Source: Oceanobacillus sp. J11TS1
GTDB taxonomy: Bacteria; Bacillota; Bacilli; Bacillales; Amphibacillaceae
DNA: 64,000 nt
Direction: 5' to 3'
Assembly (NCBI RefSeq): GCF_018333215.1
Contig: NZ_BORO01000003.1
Span: forward strand, 62,001-126,000
The notes beneath the pieces were generated by a model. It saw nothing but the letters and a program-made list of their open reading frames with translations. It was not told the origin of the DNA and made no database searches. Each line of letters begins with the position of its first letter. The stretch's first letter is position 1. Made by a program: the position numbers and the translations under genes. Shown here piece after piece: positions 1 to 9,060 of this stretch.

Positions 1-1858
1 TATGTGCAAACGATGTATAATCCGTATCCTTTGTCAGTTTATGAAGCAGATAACTATTGGCAGTCATTGCTAATACTTCTTCATAAACTCTAATCAAAAT
101 AGCTTCATTGCCAGCTTGATCTGGTGTAGCTAATAAGATAACAATGTTGACATCTTGATAATCACGCAACGGTTTATCCAACAAAGCAACTTTAATAAAA
201 ATACCGTTTTTAAGATGGCTTACATGGGGGAAAGCTAATTTTCCTGCCACTGTTGATTTCGCTTGTTCCCGCGCAATGATACGCTCTGTAAATGCCTCGT
301 CAACTTCCCCTTCTCGGATCATTTCATCAGACAAAAAGCGAATCACATCTTCGTAGTAATCAAACGTATCGATATGGTAAAAATCTTTTTCCTCAATAAA
401 ATCTACAAGGACACTTTGATTGAATAACTTTTTATTCTTCACATCTTTATAAACCAAGAATTGCTCTATTTTTAATTTCAGCAATTGGGTATCCAGGATA
501 TTCTCAATATAGACCACTTTATTAAACAAGCGACTTGTCCAAACGGTAGAAACAATTAAATCGAATTGCTGAATTGCCTCTGTTTCAAGTGCCTCTTCAT
601 TAAATAAACCGATTTCAATTTGATTACTAAATATTTTCTGTAAATTAATTGTCAATAACTTCGATGTGCTCAGGCCTTGATTTGTGATAATTGCAACCGA
701 CTTAATTTCACGAATTTGCTGCTCTAATTGCTCCAAATAGACACTAAAATATAACGATAGAAAACCTAGTTCATTAAGCGGGACATCCATATTTATTTCT
801 TTTTTAATATTTTCAGCCAAAACACTCGATAACTCATAGGCAAACGGAAAGCGCCGCTGTACATCTTCCATCAAATTGTTATTTACCTTTACATCAAAAA
901 TCAAACGATTGATTAAATGTTTAATATGAAGCTGAATATCTTTACTAAACATCGATTCATCAATCTTAATCGTGTAATAATAATTAATGTCTTGAATTGT
1001 ATTCTTTATAACCCGCTCAAGCATCGAATGCTCATTCTCATTAATCATTTCATCAACAATGGAAGCTCTGCGTCCTAACAGTTGAAGAACGATAACAAAA
1101 ATTTCCTGATTCGGTTTTTCCAGAGCGTATCTATTTGTCATCGCTTCCTTTAATGCTTGAAAGCTTTTAAAGTCTTCTGATTGAAAAACCTGTTGGTCAA
1201 TACCTAAATCTGCATCGATAAAGTTCCCGTTTTCAAGTCTAGATAGCGTTACTTGTGTAGCTAATCGCAATCTTGAAAAAGAGGACTCATCTAAGCTATA
1301 TTTCTTCTTCAAGTCCAATAAATGGCTTTCCATTTCTTCAGGAATTGGCTGCTCTTGATACCTAATAGGAAACTGTTCAATAATCACTTTTCGAATCGCA
1401 AGCTCATTTCCTTCTAATCGTAACCCGACATTTTGTGTTCCATTGATATCCACTGCGTAAGATTGCAGCTTATCTTTTAAATCCGTCACAGTATTATTGA
1501 TAACACTTTTGCTCAAAAACAACTCCTCAGCGATATCATCGATCGTGCTCTTCTTGTAATCTAACAAATGATGAAAAACAGCATCCAGCCGATCCCTCAA
1601 TTCGTTCTCATAGCTATTCATTTCTTGTCTCAAAGTTGCCAGCCGCTCTAAAAATCCATTTTCATCGCTAATAAGCATCGATAAAATATGGTGCTCTTTT
1701 ATGATTTGAGAAGTGCCTTCAAAGTAATCATTGATTTGTGCTATATAATTGGATAGCGTTCGTTGCGATATATTCATTAGATGGGAAAGCTTTCCGGCTG
1801 AAATAGTCTCCGACATAAGCACTTCTGTTATTTTCAAATGCTTTTTATTAAGCTCCAT
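1..1858 (-). CDS. PRD/EIIA transcriptional regulator, GutR/MtlR-like (3' end outside window)
   Basis: Transcriptional activator or antiterminator of the BglG/MtlR class controlling a PTS sugar operon. At least 618 residues are present and the frame is still open at position 1. The N-terminus has two helix-turn-helix regions, then two PRD-like helical domains, an EIIB-like stretch near residues 388-400, and an EIIA-type domain with the expected active-site His at about residue 545 (motif AFPHV). The EIIB-like stretch reads TNQGLSTSK, so the Cys usual in MtlR/LicR proteins is missing. The start at 1858 follows a GGGGAGGAG ribosome binding site and lies 26 bp after sorbitol-6-phosphate dehydrogenase, matching the gutF-gutR order of lactobacilli. 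The sugar assignment rests on that neighbour. Confidence 0.85.
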   Translation of the reverse strand, partial: MELNKKHLKITEVLMSETISAGKLSHLMNISQRTLSNYIAQINDYFEGTSQIIKEHHILSMLISDENGFLERLATLRQEMNSYENELRDRLDAVFHHLLDYKKSTIDDIAEELFLSKSVINNTVTDLKDKLQSYAVDINGTQNVGLRLEGNELAIRKVIIEQFPIRYQEQPIPEEMESHLLDLKKKYSLDESSFSRLRLATQVTLSRLENGNFIDADLGIDQQVFQSEDFKSFQALKEAMTNRYALEKPNQEIFVIVLQLLGRRASIVDEMINENEHSMLERVIKNTIQDINYYYTIKIDESMFSKDIQLHIKHLINRLIFDVKVNNNLMEDVQRRFPFAYELSSVLAENIKKEINMDVPLNELGFLSLYFSVYLEQLEQQIREIKSVAIITNQGLSTSKLLTINLQKIFSNQIEIGLFNEEALETEAIQQFDLIVSTVWTSRLFNKVVYIENILDTQLLKLKIEQFLVYKDVKNKKLFNQSVLVDFIEEKDFYHIDTFDYYEDVIRFLSDEMIREGEVDEAFTERIIAREQAKSTVAGKLAFPHVSHLKNGIFIKVALLDKPLRDYQDVNIVILLATPDQAGNEAILIRVYEEVLAMTANSYLLHKLTKDTDYTSFAH

Positions 1859-1884
1859 AACTCCTCCCCTATTCTAATTGGGGA

Positions 1885-2682
1885 TTAACCTCTTGATTTA
1901 CCCCCAGAGATATTGATTGTTGTTCCAGTGATATAGCTTGACTTCTCTGAACTTAGGTAACATACCAAATCAGCAACTTCTGTTAATTGACCAACACGAC
2001 GAATTGGAATAGATTTAGAATAATCGCCATTTAATTGATCCACTGTTGTATTTCTTGTATAAGCAAGTGCTTCTTCATATTGCTGTGTTCTTAATCCTGT
2101 CTCTTCCAAGATTCCTGGTGCAATGGCAACAACACGAATATTATGCTTTCCTAATTCCTTTGCCCAACTTCTTGTGAATCCGATTAAAGCTGCTTTAGTT
2201 GCAGAATAAATGCTTTGTCCCTCAGAACCTTCTTGTCCAGCTTCACTAGAGATATTGATGATAACACCTTTTTGCGCTTTAATGAAGTAACGGGACACTT
2301 CTTGACTGAAAAGAACAGGCCCTTTTAAATTAACACCAAGCATAAGGTCCAGATCCTTCATATTAATTTCATATTCAGGCTTTTCCCCTTTTGCATCTAC
2401 TAAAAGTCTTGGTAAATTAATACCTGCATTATTCACCAATACATCAATCTGAGATTGCTCTTCCAGGATAGAAGCGACAGTGCTGCGAACCGCTTCTACA
2501 TCTGTCACATTTGTTTCTTTAAAGTGGTAACGCGGATGGTCCATCGGATTGTCGCGCAAATCTGTGTTATATACAACCGCACCATTATCTAAAAGAGATT
2601 GAACGATTTGTCTGCCGATTCCGGATGATCCCCCTGTTACAATAACAACCTTATCCTCTATATTTAACCAATTATTTTCCAT
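1885..2682 (-). CDS. srlD: sorbitol-6-phosphate 2-dehydrogenase
   Basis: NAD-dependent short-chain dehydrogenase converting sorbitol 6-phosphate to fructose 6-phosphate in the cytoplasm. The Rossmann motif TGGSSGIGR, the NNAG motif and the catalytic Ser with YSATK are all present. The sequence resembles GutF/SrlD of Firmicutes, including SSEAGQEGSEGQS and the C-terminal GGKSRG. It is about 265 residues long from the chosen start. A longer frame opens at 2739, but the Met at 2682 is preceded by AGGAGG at good spacing and matches the family N-terminus (NNWLNI). It is the first gene of a minus-strand operon with the PRD regulator; PTS genes are expected beyond the window edge. A cre-like box covers the promoter. 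Confidence 0.88.
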   Translation of the reverse strand: MENNWLNIEDKVVIVTGGSSGIGRQIVQSLLDNGAVVYNTDLRDNPMDHPRYHFKETNVTDVEAVRSTVASILEEQSQIDVLVNNAGINLPRLLVDAKGEKPEYEINMKDLDLMLGVNLKGPVLFSQEVSRYFIKAQKGVIINISSEAGQEGSEGQSIYSATKAALIGFTRSWAKELGKHNIRVVAIAPGILEETGLRTQQYEEALAYTRNTTVDQLNGDYSKSIPIRRVGQLTEVADLVCYLSSEKSSYITGTTINISGGKSRG

Positions 2683-2716
2683 GATGATGATGCCTCCTCT
2701 TTCTTCTTCCATATTC

Positions 2717-2738
2717 ATTATATTTCTAATCGCTTTCA
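2717..2738 (-). promoter_or_regulatory. promoter -10 with overlapping cre-like site upstream of srlD
   Basis: On the minus strand a perfect TATAAT lies at 2722-2717 and is immediately preceded by TGAAAGCGATTAGA (2738-2725), which fits the cre consensus TGWNANCGNTNWCA with one mismatch. The -35 region is poor, as expected for an activator-dependent PTS operon. CcpA bound here would block RNA polymerase, giving catabolite repression of the sorbitol operon. This is inferred from sequence only. Confidence 0.55.
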
Positions 2739-3066
2739 AAATTAATTTGGACTTTTATGCAGATTTGGGAAAAATGGAAAATAATCTAGTTAACACGAAT
2801 TAGTCTCTATGTATTCAGATACATTTTTTCAATTACAGCACTTTTAACTTTGGAACAGGAATTTTCCTTAATTCATTTTCAATGGCTAAAACTTCATGCC
2901 CGTCGTTCAAATAAAAAACTATTTCCCCGGATAACTTAATAAAAATTCTAAAAATAAACACTATACAATCAATTCCGCCTCGTATATAATTGAGAAATAT
3001 ACTTAGCTCTCTGGTAATCATTTTCTCAACTCCATACGAAAACTAAAAATATTGATACCAGATAAC

Positions 3067-3080
3067 AGAAAGCGCTAACA
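3067..3080 (+). promoter_or_regulatory. cre-like site upstream of the NhaC-family gene
   Basis: AGAAAGCGCTAACA matches the cre consensus TGWNANCGNTNWCA except at the first base. It sits just upstream of the ribosome binding site of the antiporter gene, a location where CcpA would act as a roadblock. The site suggests carbon-catabolite control of the transporter/aminohydrolase pair. Confidence 0.5.
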
Positions 3081-3101
3081 AACAATAAGGAGATGGATGA
3101 T

Positions 3102-4652
3102 ATGGAATATGGTGTGTTGTCGCTATTACCGCCAATACTGGCAATCATTATTGCCATCATAACAAAACAAACGATTATATCTTTATTTATAGGTGTCTGG
3201 CTTGGCGCAACAATAATCAATAGTTGGAATCCACTAGTAGGTTTTACATATACAATTACGGACACCATGATACCCTCTATTGCTGACCCATGGAATGCCA
3301 GCCTGTTATTGCTTGTTACAACGACAGGGGGATTTGTTAACATTCTCCGCACTACCGGAGCTGCGCAGGCGTTTGCCGAAACTACTACGAAAAAAATCAA
3401 TACAAGAAGGAAAGCACAAAATTTTGTTTGGGGAAGTTCTTTTCTTTTCTCTTATACCGAGCCAGTCTTAATACTTGGAGCAGTCACCAGACCCATTACT
3501 GATAAAATAAAAATTTCAAGGGTGAAATTAGCATATATATTAGATTCTATGGGGAGTCCATTAGCCGCAATGTCTCCCATTAGCAGTTACGGCCCTTTTA
3601 TTACAGGATTAATCGCAACACAAATTGCTGCACTGAGTATGAATGGTAATCCGTGGGGCCTATTTATACAGATGGTTCCCTATAATTTATATGGCGTCTT
3701 TGCGATGATTGGTGTTCTATTCGTTATTAACATGAATTTAGATATCGGACCCATGTATCAAGCAGAGAAAAAAGCAATGAAGACGGGAAAATTGTATGGA
3801 GATAATGATAAATTGATGATGGATGAAGACGAAGAAAATGCGCAGAACAACGAAAGAAAAGATGCAGATATATTTAGCTTTTTGATTCCTATGATACTGT
3901 TGCTAGGAACAATATTTACAGTCATATTTTGGACTGGCGATATTGGAGAAAATGGATTTAGAGGTGCATTTTTAAATGCTGATATCGTACTCGGTATCAT
4001 TAGTGGCTTTATTTGCGGTTCTGCTGGCGGTATTGTCTACGCAAAATTGCGTTATGGTAGATCATTAGTGAATTTATTTGAAGATTTCACAAATGGGCTT
4101 TTAAAATTAATGATCGTTACATTAATTCTGATTATGGCATGGTCGATTGGCTCTATAGCCACTACGATGGGGTTAGGAGAATATATAGCTCATATTACTG
4201 GCAGTTACTTACCGTCATTTATTGTTCCAGCAATTATATTTATGGTTGGAGCTTTCATCGCTTTTGCTACTGGAAGTTCTTGGGGAGTATTCTCGATTAT
4301 GATGCCAATCGCAATACCTATGGCTGCTGCAATAGACATCAGTTTACCAATAGCTATTGGTGCTGTCATTAGCGGCGGACTATTCGGGGATCATTGCTCG
4401 CCCATATCAGATACAACCATTATGGCTTCAACAGGAGCGGCAGCGGACCATATTGAACACGTTAAAACACAGCTGCCATACGCCATTATAATTGCAGCCT
4501 CGTCTGGAATTGGTTTTATTTTTGCAGGATTGACACAAAACCCAGTCGTAAGCCTGCTCGTTACAGCTTCAGTATTATTAGTTATTTTGTATTATTTGAA
4601 CCGTAAAGTGAAAAAAGCGGATTTGTCTGTCCCCTTGGAGAAAACATCTTAG
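3102..4652 (+). CDS. NhaC-family Na+/H+ antiporter-like transporter
   Basis: Integral membrane transporter of about 516 residues with some 11-12 hydrophobic segments. The motif GGLFGDHCSPISDTT near residue 430 is diagnostic of the NhaC family (Na+/H+ antiporters and relatives such as malate/lactate or basic-compound exchangers). A hydrophilic loop rich in Asp, Glu and Lys lies around residues 225-255. A Met at 3093 is in frame, but AAGGAG abuts it directly; the Met at 3102 has the normal 9-base spacing, so I chose it. The gene is 38 bp upstream of an aminohydrolase on the same strand, so it may carry that enzyme's substrate or product rather than serve general Na+ homeostasis. The exact substrate is unknown. 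Confidence 0.8.
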   Translation: MEYGVLSLLPPILAIIIAIITKQTIISLFIGVWLGATIINSWNPLVGFTYTITDTMIPSIADPWNASLLLLVTTTGGFVNILRTTGAAQAFAETTTKKINTRRKAQNFVWGSSFLFSYTEPVLILGAVTRPITDKIKISRVKLAYILDSMGSPLAAMSPISSYGPFITGLIATQIAALSMNGNPWGLFIQMVPYNLYGVFAMIGVLFVINMNLDIGPMYQAEKKAMKTGKLYGDNDKLMMDEDEENAQNNERKDADIFSFLIPMILLLGTIFTVIFWTGDIGENGFRGAFLNADIVLGIISGFICGSAGGIVYAKLRYGRSLVNLFEDFTNGLLKLMIVTLILIMAWSIGSIATTMGLGEYIAHITGSYLPSFIVPAIIFMVGAFIAFATGSSWGVFSIMMPIAIPMAAAIDISLPIAIGAVISGGLFGDHCSPISDTTIMASTGAAADHIEHVKTQLPYAIIIAASSGIGFIFAGLTQNPVVSLLVTASVLLVILYYLNRKVKKADLSVPLEKTS

Positions 4653-4690
4653 CAAAAAATATCGTATGATTACACAAAGGAGTTGTTTAG

Positions 4691-6118
4691 ATGAAGGTTG
4701 ATATCATTATTCACAATGGGCATCTTATGACAATGGAAGGAAAAGGTGTGGGCTATATTGCTGACGGAGCAGTTGCAATCAAACATAACAAAATTGAAGC
4801 AGTGGGGCAGACACAGGAAATTTTGCGTAATTATACTGCTGAAAGACAGATTAATGCTGCAAATAAGTTAATTATGCCAGGTTTCATTGATGCTCACATT
4901 CATACAGGTATTTGTCTCTTCAGGGGTGTCGCACAGGACATGTCAAACTGGATGCAGAAAGGATTGTGGCCATTCCAAAAACACCTCCGTCCAAAGGAAA
5001 GCGCCACTGGTTCCATGGTAAATATTATCGAGGGTATAAAAGCAGGCACGACAACATTTTGCGACTATGACGGAAGAATGGATCTCATTGTAAATAACTA
5101 TAAAAAAATAGGCGCCCGTGCCAGAGTAGCTGAATTAGTAAATGAAATCCCGGACAACATCGGCGACCTTCCTGTAGGTGAATTATATACATTTGAACCA
5201 TCTATTGGTGAAACAAAGTTGAATCGTAATCTAGAACTGTATGAAAACCATCATGATACAGAGGATGGACGTATTACAGTAATCTTGGGTCCACATGGTC
5301 CAGATATGATGAGTCTGGAATTGTTGAAAGAATTAAAACATCATGCAGAAAAACTAGATACAAAACTGCATATGCATGTAGCACAGGGGGATCGGGAAAT
5401 TGATCAAATGAATAAGCGTTATGGAAAAAGAAGCATTGCATTTCTGGATGAACATGGTTTCTTAAATGAACGTTTGATCGCAGTACACTTGACAGAAGCT
5501 ACAAATGAAGAGACTGCTTTTATAGCAAAAAGCGGTGCCAGCATGATTTACTGTGCCGGAAGTATCGGTATCATCGACGGAATGGTACCGCCCGTTCAGC
5601 ATTTTCTGGATTCAGGAGGACCAGCTTGTTTAGGATCTGACCAGGCACCGGGAAACAACTGTAATAATATGTTTAATGAAATGAAGCTTGCAGCGATATT
5701 GAACAAGGTGAAATATAAAAACCCGCAAGTGTTCCATGCAACACAATCGCTGAGGATGGCTACCATCGAGGCCGCTAAAGTCATGGGCATTGAACATGAA
5801 GTAGGAAGTCTGCGCAAGGGCAAAAAGGCAGATATCATCTTAGTAGATTTAAATGCTCCTACCTTCTACCCGGTTTTAACCAAACCGATTCGCAATATCG
5901 TGCCGAACTTGGTGTATTCAGCAAGAGGCGATGAAGTAGATACAGTCATTATTGATGGTAAAATCATCGTGGAAAACAAACAAATTGTAACAATCAATGA
6001 AAAAGAGGAAATTGCGAAAGCGCAAAGGGTGGCGGAAAATATTGCCCGGCGAGCAGAGGAAGACATTTTAAAAGCAGATAGCGATATCTTAAACATGGTT
6101 CGCGATGGTCTATTATAA
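4691..6118 (+). CDS. amidohydrolase-superfamily aminohydrolase (MtaD/TrzN/AtzA-like)
   Basis: Cytoplasmic metal-dependent hydrolase of 475 residues in the subgroup that deaminates or dechlorinates heterocycles (adenosine derivatives, guanine, triazines, pterins). It shows the first metal motif DAHIHTG near residue 67, HMHVAQ near 226 as the third metal ligand, VHLTE near 261, and an Asp ligand in LGSDQAPGNN near 316. The composite domain wraps around the barrel at both ends. The start follows AAGGAG (4677-4682). Coupling to an NhaC-type transporter suggests catabolism of an imported nitrogenous compound. I cannot name the substrate; the pair could be a purine-related salvage unit. Confidence 0.75.
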   Translation: MKVDIIIHNGHLMTMEGKGVGYIADGAVAIKHNKIEAVGQTQEILRNYTAERQINAANKLIMPGFIDAHIHTGICLFRGVAQDMSNWMQKGLWPFQKHLRPKESATGSMVNIIEGIKAGTTTFCDYDGRMDLIVNNYKKIGARARVAELVNEIPDNIGDLPVGELYTFEPSIGETKLNRNLELYENHHDTEDGRITVILGPHGPDMMSLELLKELKHHAEKLDTKLHMHVAQGDREIDQMNKRYGKRSIAFLDEHGFLNERLIAVHLTEATNEETAFIAKSGASMIYCAGSIGIIDGMVPPVQHFLDSGGPACLGSDQAPGNNCNNMFNEMKLAAILNKVKYKNPQVFHATQSLRMATIEAAKVMGIEHEVGSLRKGKKADIILVDLNAPTFYPVLTKPIRNIVPNLVYSARGDEVDTVIIDGKIIVENKQIVTINEKEEIAKAQRVAENIARRAEEDILKADSDILNMVRDGLL

Positions 6119-6139
6119 ACATATTTTTTTCCATATCAA

Positions 6140-6170
6140 AGAGCCGCTCTTATTGCTAAAAAGCGGCTCT
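6140..6170 (+). terminator. probable transcription terminator hairpin after the aminohydrolase
   Basis: A perfect 9-bp stem AGAGCCGCT / AGCGGCTCT with a 13-base loop lies 22 bp after the stop codon. The following tract is T-rich but broken (GACTTCTATT), so termination efficiency is uncertain. 6171-6325 contains nothing else I recognise. Confidence 0.6.
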
Positions 6171-6325
6171 GACTTCTATTCACTTCTACACAAGCTTTCT
6201 TCTTTTTAGCTCACATCATGATTTCCTACATTACGTAAAACGATATACTCAGGGTTCTGAAAGTAGAATCAGTTCGACTTATCCTATATTCCTATTTATC
6301 CATTTCATCATTTTCCAATAAAAAT

Positions 6326-6658
6326 CTATCCTAGCGCGCTTTTTGCTTTATCGTCTTTGACAATTAGAAATACTTTTCCTTCGTCCATATCTTCTTCATA
6401 TTCTCGGGCATCTTCATCAGAAATTCCAAGTTCACGCAGCTTTTCTCTTAATTCATCACCTTGTTTTTCAAAGTCTTCTCCAATATCCTGCTTATTATAA
6501 TCAATACCTTGCAATTCTGTGTTTTTCACAATACGTGCAGTACGGTCATCATCATGTGAGAGGACATAAATATCCTTTGAATGAATGTCTTTGTCTTTTA
6601 ATGTCTTAACGTCATTTTCCAACATTTCATCGTTTGTATACGATTTTACAAAAGTCAT
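6326..6658 (-). CDS. yflT: general stress protein, YflT (GSP17M) family
   Basis: Small acidic cytoplasmic protein of 110 residues of the heat-induced/general stress protein 17M family. The typical N-terminal pattern (a short strand, then a helix beginning near residue 10, then DIYVLSHDDD) and the C-terminal KVFLIVKDD are visible. Its biochemical role is not known; family members belong to the SigB regulon in Bacillus. The gene stands alone and is preceded by a near-consensus SigB promoter, which supports the call. The ATG has CTAGGAGG upstream. Confidence 0.85.
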   Translation of the reverse strand: MTFVKSYTNDEMLENDVKTLKDKDIHSKDIYVLSHDDDRTARIVKNTELQGIDYNKQDIGEDFEKQGDELREKLRELGISDEDAREYEEDMDEGKVFLIVKDDKAKSALG

Positions 6659-6692
6659 ATTTTATTACCTCCTAGGATGTTATATTATGTGT

Positions 6693-6717
6693 TTTCCCAG
6701 TTCTCTTAAAATAAAAC
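6693..6717 (-). promoter_or_regulatory. sigma-B-type promoter of yflT
   Basis: On the minus strand GTTTTA (6717-6712) and GGGAAA (6698-6693) are separated by 13 bases. This matches the Bacillus SigB consensus GTTTWW-N12-15-GGGWAW and lies about 35 bp upstream of the yflT start. Confidence 0.75.
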
Positions 6718-6802
6718 TTCCAACGGCGGGAATTTTGCTGTTCTCCCACTGAATTAGCTATAACTATGACCACAACTTCAAAATGACCGCGAAAAACACT
6801 AT

Positions 6803-7813
6803 TTAAGGAACTTCTATTTGAATACGTTCACGCTCTTCTCCATCCGCACTAATCACCCAATAGCTGTAGTCCGGCTCAGATGAAGCAAACCCTTTATCCA
6901 CTGTAACAACCAGTTTATTTTGATTATTAAAAAACACTGGTTTGGTAACATGTTCACCGAATGACGTAATTTGCTCTGCCTGCTTCGTCTCCAAATCCAT
7001 TCGGTATCCTTCGTAAATATAGTTTCCATTTTCACTTGTCCTAGCTACGTCAGAGAACGCAACGTACTCTCCATCAGGTGACAATGCAGGTGCAGCTATT
7101 ATCGGTACATCGACATCGAAATCTCCTATAGGGGTAACCGTTGTTTCGCCTCCATCTTCCAAATCCTGAAATATTAACTGGTCTCTCCCATCATAACTTC
7201 GATACATTAATGCTTCACCATTAGGAGTTAAATCCAAGTCAGACATATCATAAGCCGCTTTTGCAGTAATCTGCTCAATCTCCTCTGTATCTAATTCAAC
7301 ACGGTAAATATCAAATTCATGAGGCCGTTCTGATGCAATTGGAGAGTAATTTGTGTGAACACCAGCTTCAAGGAAAAATAAAGACTGACCATCCGGTGAA
7401 AAGGCTGCCTCAGTCACTAAACCTTTCTCGTCTGTCATTTCTTTTATCTTTCCATTTGTGCGATCAACAATCATAAGCTTTCCAAACGGCTGCTCATTAC
7501 CTTCTTCCCATTGTTCAACATAGGCAATTTTTTCGCCATCAGGTGAGAACGTTGGGTTAAGAAGGGATTTCCCTTCAGCGGCTTCCACTTCTAATTCCGC
7601 ATTTCCACCGCTAACAGGTGCTGTATAAATTGCAGATACTCCATTATGTTCATAGACGAAGGCGATTTCCTGGTCATCCGGTGAAATATCTGTAGACTCA
7701 CCGAACCCGGAATAGCCCTCAGAACCTCCAGCTAAGCAGCCTATCCCCAACAAAATGAGGAATAGTAATATCATTCCGAAGATAAAGCTTATATTTTTCA
7801 TTTTTAGTGACAT
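6803..7813 (-). CDS. TolB-like beta-propeller lipoprotein
   Basis: Predicted exported lipoprotein of about 336 residues. A signal peptide with the hydrophobic run MILLFLILLGIGC ends in a Cys suitable for lipidation. The rest consists of repeated propeller blades with the WD40-like PD40 signature, seen as ISPDDQEIAFVYE, FSPDGEKIAYVE, FSPDGQSLFFLE, LTPNGEALMYRS and LSPDGEYVAFSD. Such proteins act as scaffolds or sensors outside the membrane. The longer frame starts at 7849, but the Met at 7813 has a GGGGGG ribosome binding site and begins 4 bp after the stop of the upstream gene. It is the third gene of the PadR operon. Function is not known beyond the fold. Confidence 0.75.
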   Translation of the reverse strand: MSLKMKNISFIFGMILLFLILLGIGCLAGGSEGYSGFGESTDISPDDQEIAFVYEHNGVSAIYTAPVSGGNAELEVEAAEGKSLLNPTFSPDGEKIAYVEQWEEGNEQPFGKLMIVDRTNGKIKEMTDEKGLVTEAAFSPDGQSLFFLEAGVHTNYSPIASERPHEFDIYRVELDTEEIEQITAKAAYDMSDLDLTPNGEALMYRSYDGRDQLIFQDLEDGGETTVTPIGDFDVDVPIIAAPALSPDGEYVAFSDVARTSENGNYIYEGYRMDLETKQAEQITSFGEHVTKPVFFNNQNKLVVTVDKGFASSEPDYSYWVISADGEERERIQIEVP

Positions 7814-7817
7814 TTTT

Positions 7818-8687
7818 TTACCCCCCGAAAGAAAAGCGAAGAATGACAAAGGACAACGCGATAGCTAATGTAGAAACCAATAGTCCTGTCGCAAGAGATA
7901 AACCCGGTTTTCTCGCGATGAATGTCATTTGATACTTATAAAAAATTAGCCAAATAAGAATCGGAATCAACGTAATAAAGGCATATATGTTTATCCCAGA
8001 GAATAGAGCCAATGACCATAAGAAGAATAAACACAAAACGATAATGATAATTCCATACAGCAGATTCATGATATAACTAAATTTTACGAGCACTTTTCGA
8101 TGTTTATTATCTGTTGGCTTAGTAGAATAATAGGAATTCCGAAAAACAAATAGGAAACCCAGACCAATTAAAATAAGCAAATAGAGACTGAAAAAGATAG
8201 CCTGCAACTGTGTCAAACTTGGCATCATCATCAAATTAATGCCATTCCAGATAATATTGACCATGAGTAGAACATTAAGTAAATAAAAATAACGGCCAAC
8301 AATAGAAATATTAATGGCTGCCAACATGACCATGCTTCCTGACAGCAACTGGATGATCAGCCAAACAGGAGCTGGCTCACGGATAACAAAAATAAGGTTT
8401 ACGTAAAAAATAACTCCGAATAAGATGGTGACAATTCCTATTAGATACAATAATCCCCTTTGAAACGGATACATCGATTCCTGCAACTCCCGTCCAATCA
8501 AACGTGGATTCCCAAATGCAGCTACTACTTTTTCCTCTGCTTGTTCTTCAGAGAAACCCTCGCTGATATAATTACTTTTCGCCTCATTTAAGTGACTAAG
8601 TAATTCCTCCCTTATCTCTTCACGTTCATTTTCCGGACTCTGCGTCTGTTTCAGCACCTCTTCTACATGTTTTTCAATCCGATTCAT
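7818..8687 (-). CDS. HAAS-domain integral membrane protein (permease prefix domain)
   Basis: About 289 residues. The N-terminal cytoplasmic part, with EREEIREELLSHL then FGNPRLIGREL, is the HAAS/permease-prefix domain typical of proteins encoded next to PadR regulators. It is followed by about seven hydrophobic segments. These proteins are thought to work with PadR repressors in envelope stress or drug responses, but no mechanism is established. The Met at 8687 overlaps the padR stop (ATGA), so translation is probably coupled; the longer frame from 8735 overlaps padR and is rejected. Confidence 0.75.
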   Translation of the reverse strand: MNRIEKHVEEVLKQTQSPENEREEIREELLSHLNEAKSNYISEGFSEEQAEEKVVAAFGNPRLIGRELQESMYPFQRGLLYLIGIVTILFGVIFYVNLIFVIREPAPVWLIIQLLSGSMVMLAAINISIVGRYFYLLNVLLMVNIIWNGINLMMMPSLTQLQAIFFSLYLLILIGLGFLFVFRNSYYSTKPTDNKHRKVLVKFSYIMNLLYGIIIIVLCLFFLWSLALFSGINIYAFITLIPILIWLIFYKYQMTFIARKPGLSLATGLLVSTLAIALSFVILRFSFGG

Positions 8688-9007
8688 GATAAATCTCCAG
8701 ATGTTTTCGTTATTAAATGATGAATACTGTTCCATTCTTCCAGTTTCTTTTCTAAAATGGCGCTACCTTCATCTGTTATCTGGTAGTACTTCCTTCTTCC
8801 ATGTTCCGTTTCCGACCAGTAGGAATGAAGCCACTGCTTTTTTTCCATCCGCTTTAAGGCAGGATACAGCGTCCCTTCTCCCATGTTGTACAGCTGATCA
8901 CTTTTATCTTTCAGCACTTTTACCATTTCGTAACCGTACATATCTCTTCCAGATAATAGATTAAGCAATAAAATATCAATGCTGCCCTTCATTATTTCTC
9001 GATCCAT
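8684..9007 (-). CDS. PadR-family transcriptional regulator
   Basis: Winged-helix regulator of 107 residues with the PadR hallmarks: MKGSIDILLLNLL, DMYGYEM, EGTLYPALKRME in the recognition helix and GRRKYYQIT in the wing. The C-terminal helix for dimerisation is short, as in PadR subfamily 2. It is the first gene of an operon with a HAAS protein and a beta-propeller lipoprotein. A near-perfect 30-bp palindrome 24 bp upstream is the likely autoregulatory operator. Confidence 0.88.
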   Translation of the reverse strand: MDREIMKGSIDILLLNLLSGRDMYGYEMVKVLKDKSDQLYNMGEGTLYPALKRMEKKQWLHSYWSETEHGRRKYYQITDEGSAILEKKLEEWNSIHHLITKTSGDLS

Positions 9008-9030
9008 TTTATTATCACCCCTTTAAGCAT

Positions 9031-9060
9031 ATTGTAATACGATGTACATCGTATTGCAAT
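9031..9060. promoter_or_regulatory. PadR operator palindrome
   Basis: A 30-bp inverted repeat with 15-base arms and a single mismatch, centred on GATGTACATC. The core ATGT/ACAT with flanking TAC..GTA resembles known PadR-family operators. Its position directly upstream of padR fits negative autoregulation. Confidence 0.7.

Noticed and set aside
2833-3021. 62-codon minus-strand frame upstream of srlD
   Set aside because: It has no ribosome binding site, no recognisable family and overlaps the regulatory region between two divergent operons.
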